From the NCBI GenBank assembly GCA_021166835.1, contig JAJPEN010000002.1:1-64000 (forward strand): DNA of 64,000 bases, in the 5' to 3' direction. The notes beneath the pieces are model-generated. The model saw only the letters and a program-made list of their open reading frames with translations, did no database searches and was not told the origin of the DNA. Position numbers and translations under genes: made by a program. Source of the stretch: Burkholderiaceae bacterium. Its GTDB lineage: Bacteria; Pseudomonadota; Gammaproteobacteria; Burkholderiales; Burkholderiaceae. Position 1 is the first letter of the stretch, and every line of letters starts with the position of its first letter. Positions 63,008 through 64,000 of this stretch are shown here, piece by piece.

Positions 63008-63904
63008 ATGCTTAGCCCACCCGACATAGACCCTGCGGCGGTACGACGACAGTTCTCGCGCCGCGCGCGGCAGGCGCCGCGCGCCGATTTCCTGTTGCGC
63101 GAAGTCGAATCGAGAATGCTCGAGCGCCTGCCGCTGGTGCGGCTCGCACCGAAGCGCATCGTCGACGTCGGCTGCGGCCGCGGCGAGGGCCTGCTCGCGC
63201 TGAAGCGCCAGTATCCCGAGGCCGCGCTCGTCGGCGTCGATGCCTCGCTCGGCGCCATTCGGCGCGCCCGCGAGTCGCTCGCGGCGCCGTCGCGCGGATT
63301 CTTCGCGCGCATGCTGCGTGCGGACGCCGACCCGATCGCCGCGCTGGTCGCCGGCGACGCGCATGCGCTGCCGCTGAAGAACGGCAGCGCCGATCTCGTC
63401 TGGTCGAATCTCGCGCTGCACTGGTTCGAATCGCCGCAGAGCGCGATCGACGAGTGGTATCGCGTGATGCGGCCCGGCGCGCTGCTCGATTTCTCCTTCT
63501 TCGGCGTGGACACCTTCGCCGAACTGCGCGCGCTCGGCGCGCGCACGATGTCCTTTCACGACATGCACGACATCGGCGACGTGCTGATGGAAGCGGGCTT
63601 CTCCGAGCCGGTGATGGACATGCAGCGCCTGACGCTGTCGTGGAAGACGCCGCAGGCCCTGCTCGACGACGTGCGCGCGCTCGGCGGAAACGCGTTGCGC
63701 GGCCGTTTCCGCGGCCTGCTCGGGCGCCGCTCGCGCGACGAATGGCTGCGCGCCATCGAGTCGTTGCGCGGCGGCGACGGCCTGATCCGCTGCACGGTCG
63801 AGATCGTCTTCGGCCACGCCTGGTGTCCGCAGCGCAAACGCCGCAGCGACGGCCTGGCGTCGATCGAATTCCAGCCGCGCCGTCGCGATGCCGAAGCAGG
63901 ATGA
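63008..63904 (+). CDS. bioC: Malonyl-ACP O-methyltransferase BioC-like
   Basis: A SAM-dependent methyltransferase that starts pimeloyl synthesis for biotin by masking malonyl-ACP. The 298 residues show the opening VRRQFSRRARQAPRADFLLR, SAM motif I RIVDVGCGRGEGLLAL, the NLALHWFESPQSAIDEWYRV segment and FSFFGVDTFAELR. Its ATG overlaps the promoter region shared with comF. No other biotin gene is in the window. Confidence 0.85.
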   Translation: MLSPPDIDPAAVRRQFSRRARQAPRADFLLREVESRMLERLPLVRLAPKRIVDVGCGRGEGLLALKRQYPEAALVGVDASLGAIRRARESLAAPSRGFFARMLRADADPIAALVAGDAHALPLKNGSADLVWSNLALHWFESPQSAIDEWYRVMRPGALLDFSFFGVDTFAELRALGARTMSFHDMHDIGDVLMEAGFSEPVMDMQRLTLSWKTPQALLDDVRALGGNALRGRFRGLLGRRSRDEWLRAIESLRGGDGLIRCTVEIVFGHAWCPQRKRRSDGLASIEFQPRRRDAEAG

Positions 63905-63905
63905 T

Positions 63906-63934
63906 TTGCCGGCCTGCGGGCCGACTCCTATAAT
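63906..63934 (+). promoter_or_regulatory. Sigma-70 promoter for the gene at the right edge
   Basis: TTGCCG (63906-63911), a 17-bp spacer and TATAAT (63929-63934). This is the best complete promoter match in the window. Confidence 0.7.
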
Positions 63935-63979
63935 GCGGGCCGCCAAGGGGCGCCATGATCCTGATTAAGGAAACGGCGC

Positions 63980-64000
63980 ATGGGTTACCGCTGGTCGTAT
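63980..64000 (+). CDS. Start of an unidentified gene (cut by the window edge)
   Basis: ATG 63980 has AAGGA eight bases upstream and opens MGYRWSY. A second ATG at 63955 opens another frame (MILIKETAHGLPLVV) without a ribosome binding site. Only seven codons are visible, so no identity is offered. Confidence 0.3.

Overview
The window is high-GC chromosomal DNA of a betaproteobacterium, most likely order Burkholderiales. The gene order dapF, DUF484, xerC, G3E GTPase, dksA, hslV, hslU, two adjacent late lipid A acyltransferases, an SAH riboswitch on ahcY, and a protocatechuate 4,5-cleavage cluster all point that way. This is inferred from gene content and order; no database search was run. No rRNA, tRNA, CRISPR array or complete insertion sequence was seen.

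Region 1 (1-16.1 kb) is core metabolism and housekeeping. It holds the activated-methyl cycle genes ahcY (under an SAH riboswitch) and metK (TTG start behind a structured leader), an HD-GYP protein with a degenerate metal site, pdxH, two lipid A acyltransferases, dapF, DUF484, xerC, a G3E metal-chaperone GTPase, a DksA lacking the four-cysteine zinc finger, a STAS-type protein and hslVU.

Region 2 (16.2-23.6 kb, minus strand) encodes the whole protocatechuate 4,5-cleavage pathway: ligAB dioxygenase, ligC dehydrogenase, ligI lactonase, a GalD/LigU-type tautomerase, ligJ hydratase and ligK aldolase, giving pyruvate and oxaloacetate. One extra DUF1932 dehydrogenase sits in the operon. A 238-nt nested inverted repeat splits the operon, and an 11-bp tandem repeat supplies the ligI ribosome binding site.

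Region 3 (23.7-34.4 kb, plus strand) is a cobalamin uptake and late-synthesis operon under a cobalamin riboswitch: btuB, cobU, btuF, btuC, btuD, a Dph6-like ATP enzyme, cobQ, cobT, cobS and a CobC-type phosphatase. Two tiny coupled ORFs look like remains of deleted cob genes. A 12-bp tandem repeat carries several alternative start codons at the front of cobS.

Region 4 (34.6-44.5 kb) looks like an accessory catabolic module: a BKACE (DUF849) enzyme with a full LIV-type ABC transporter, a divergent LuxR-type regulator, an FAH-family hydrolase, a cupin, a Bug-type binding protein and a TetR regulator. The substrate cannot be read from the sequence.

Region 5 (44.5-64 kb) is again mostly core: a LysR regulator, argB, a HAD nucleotidase, slmA, rhlE, an Npt-like MFS protein, an exported aldo/keto reductase, recQ, a MoeB/ThiF enzyme, a carboxyl-terminal protease, gpmA, then rhodanese, grxC, secB, an SH3 protein and gpsA, a histidine kinase lying directly behind an IS3-type transposase fragment, trmL, comF and bioC.
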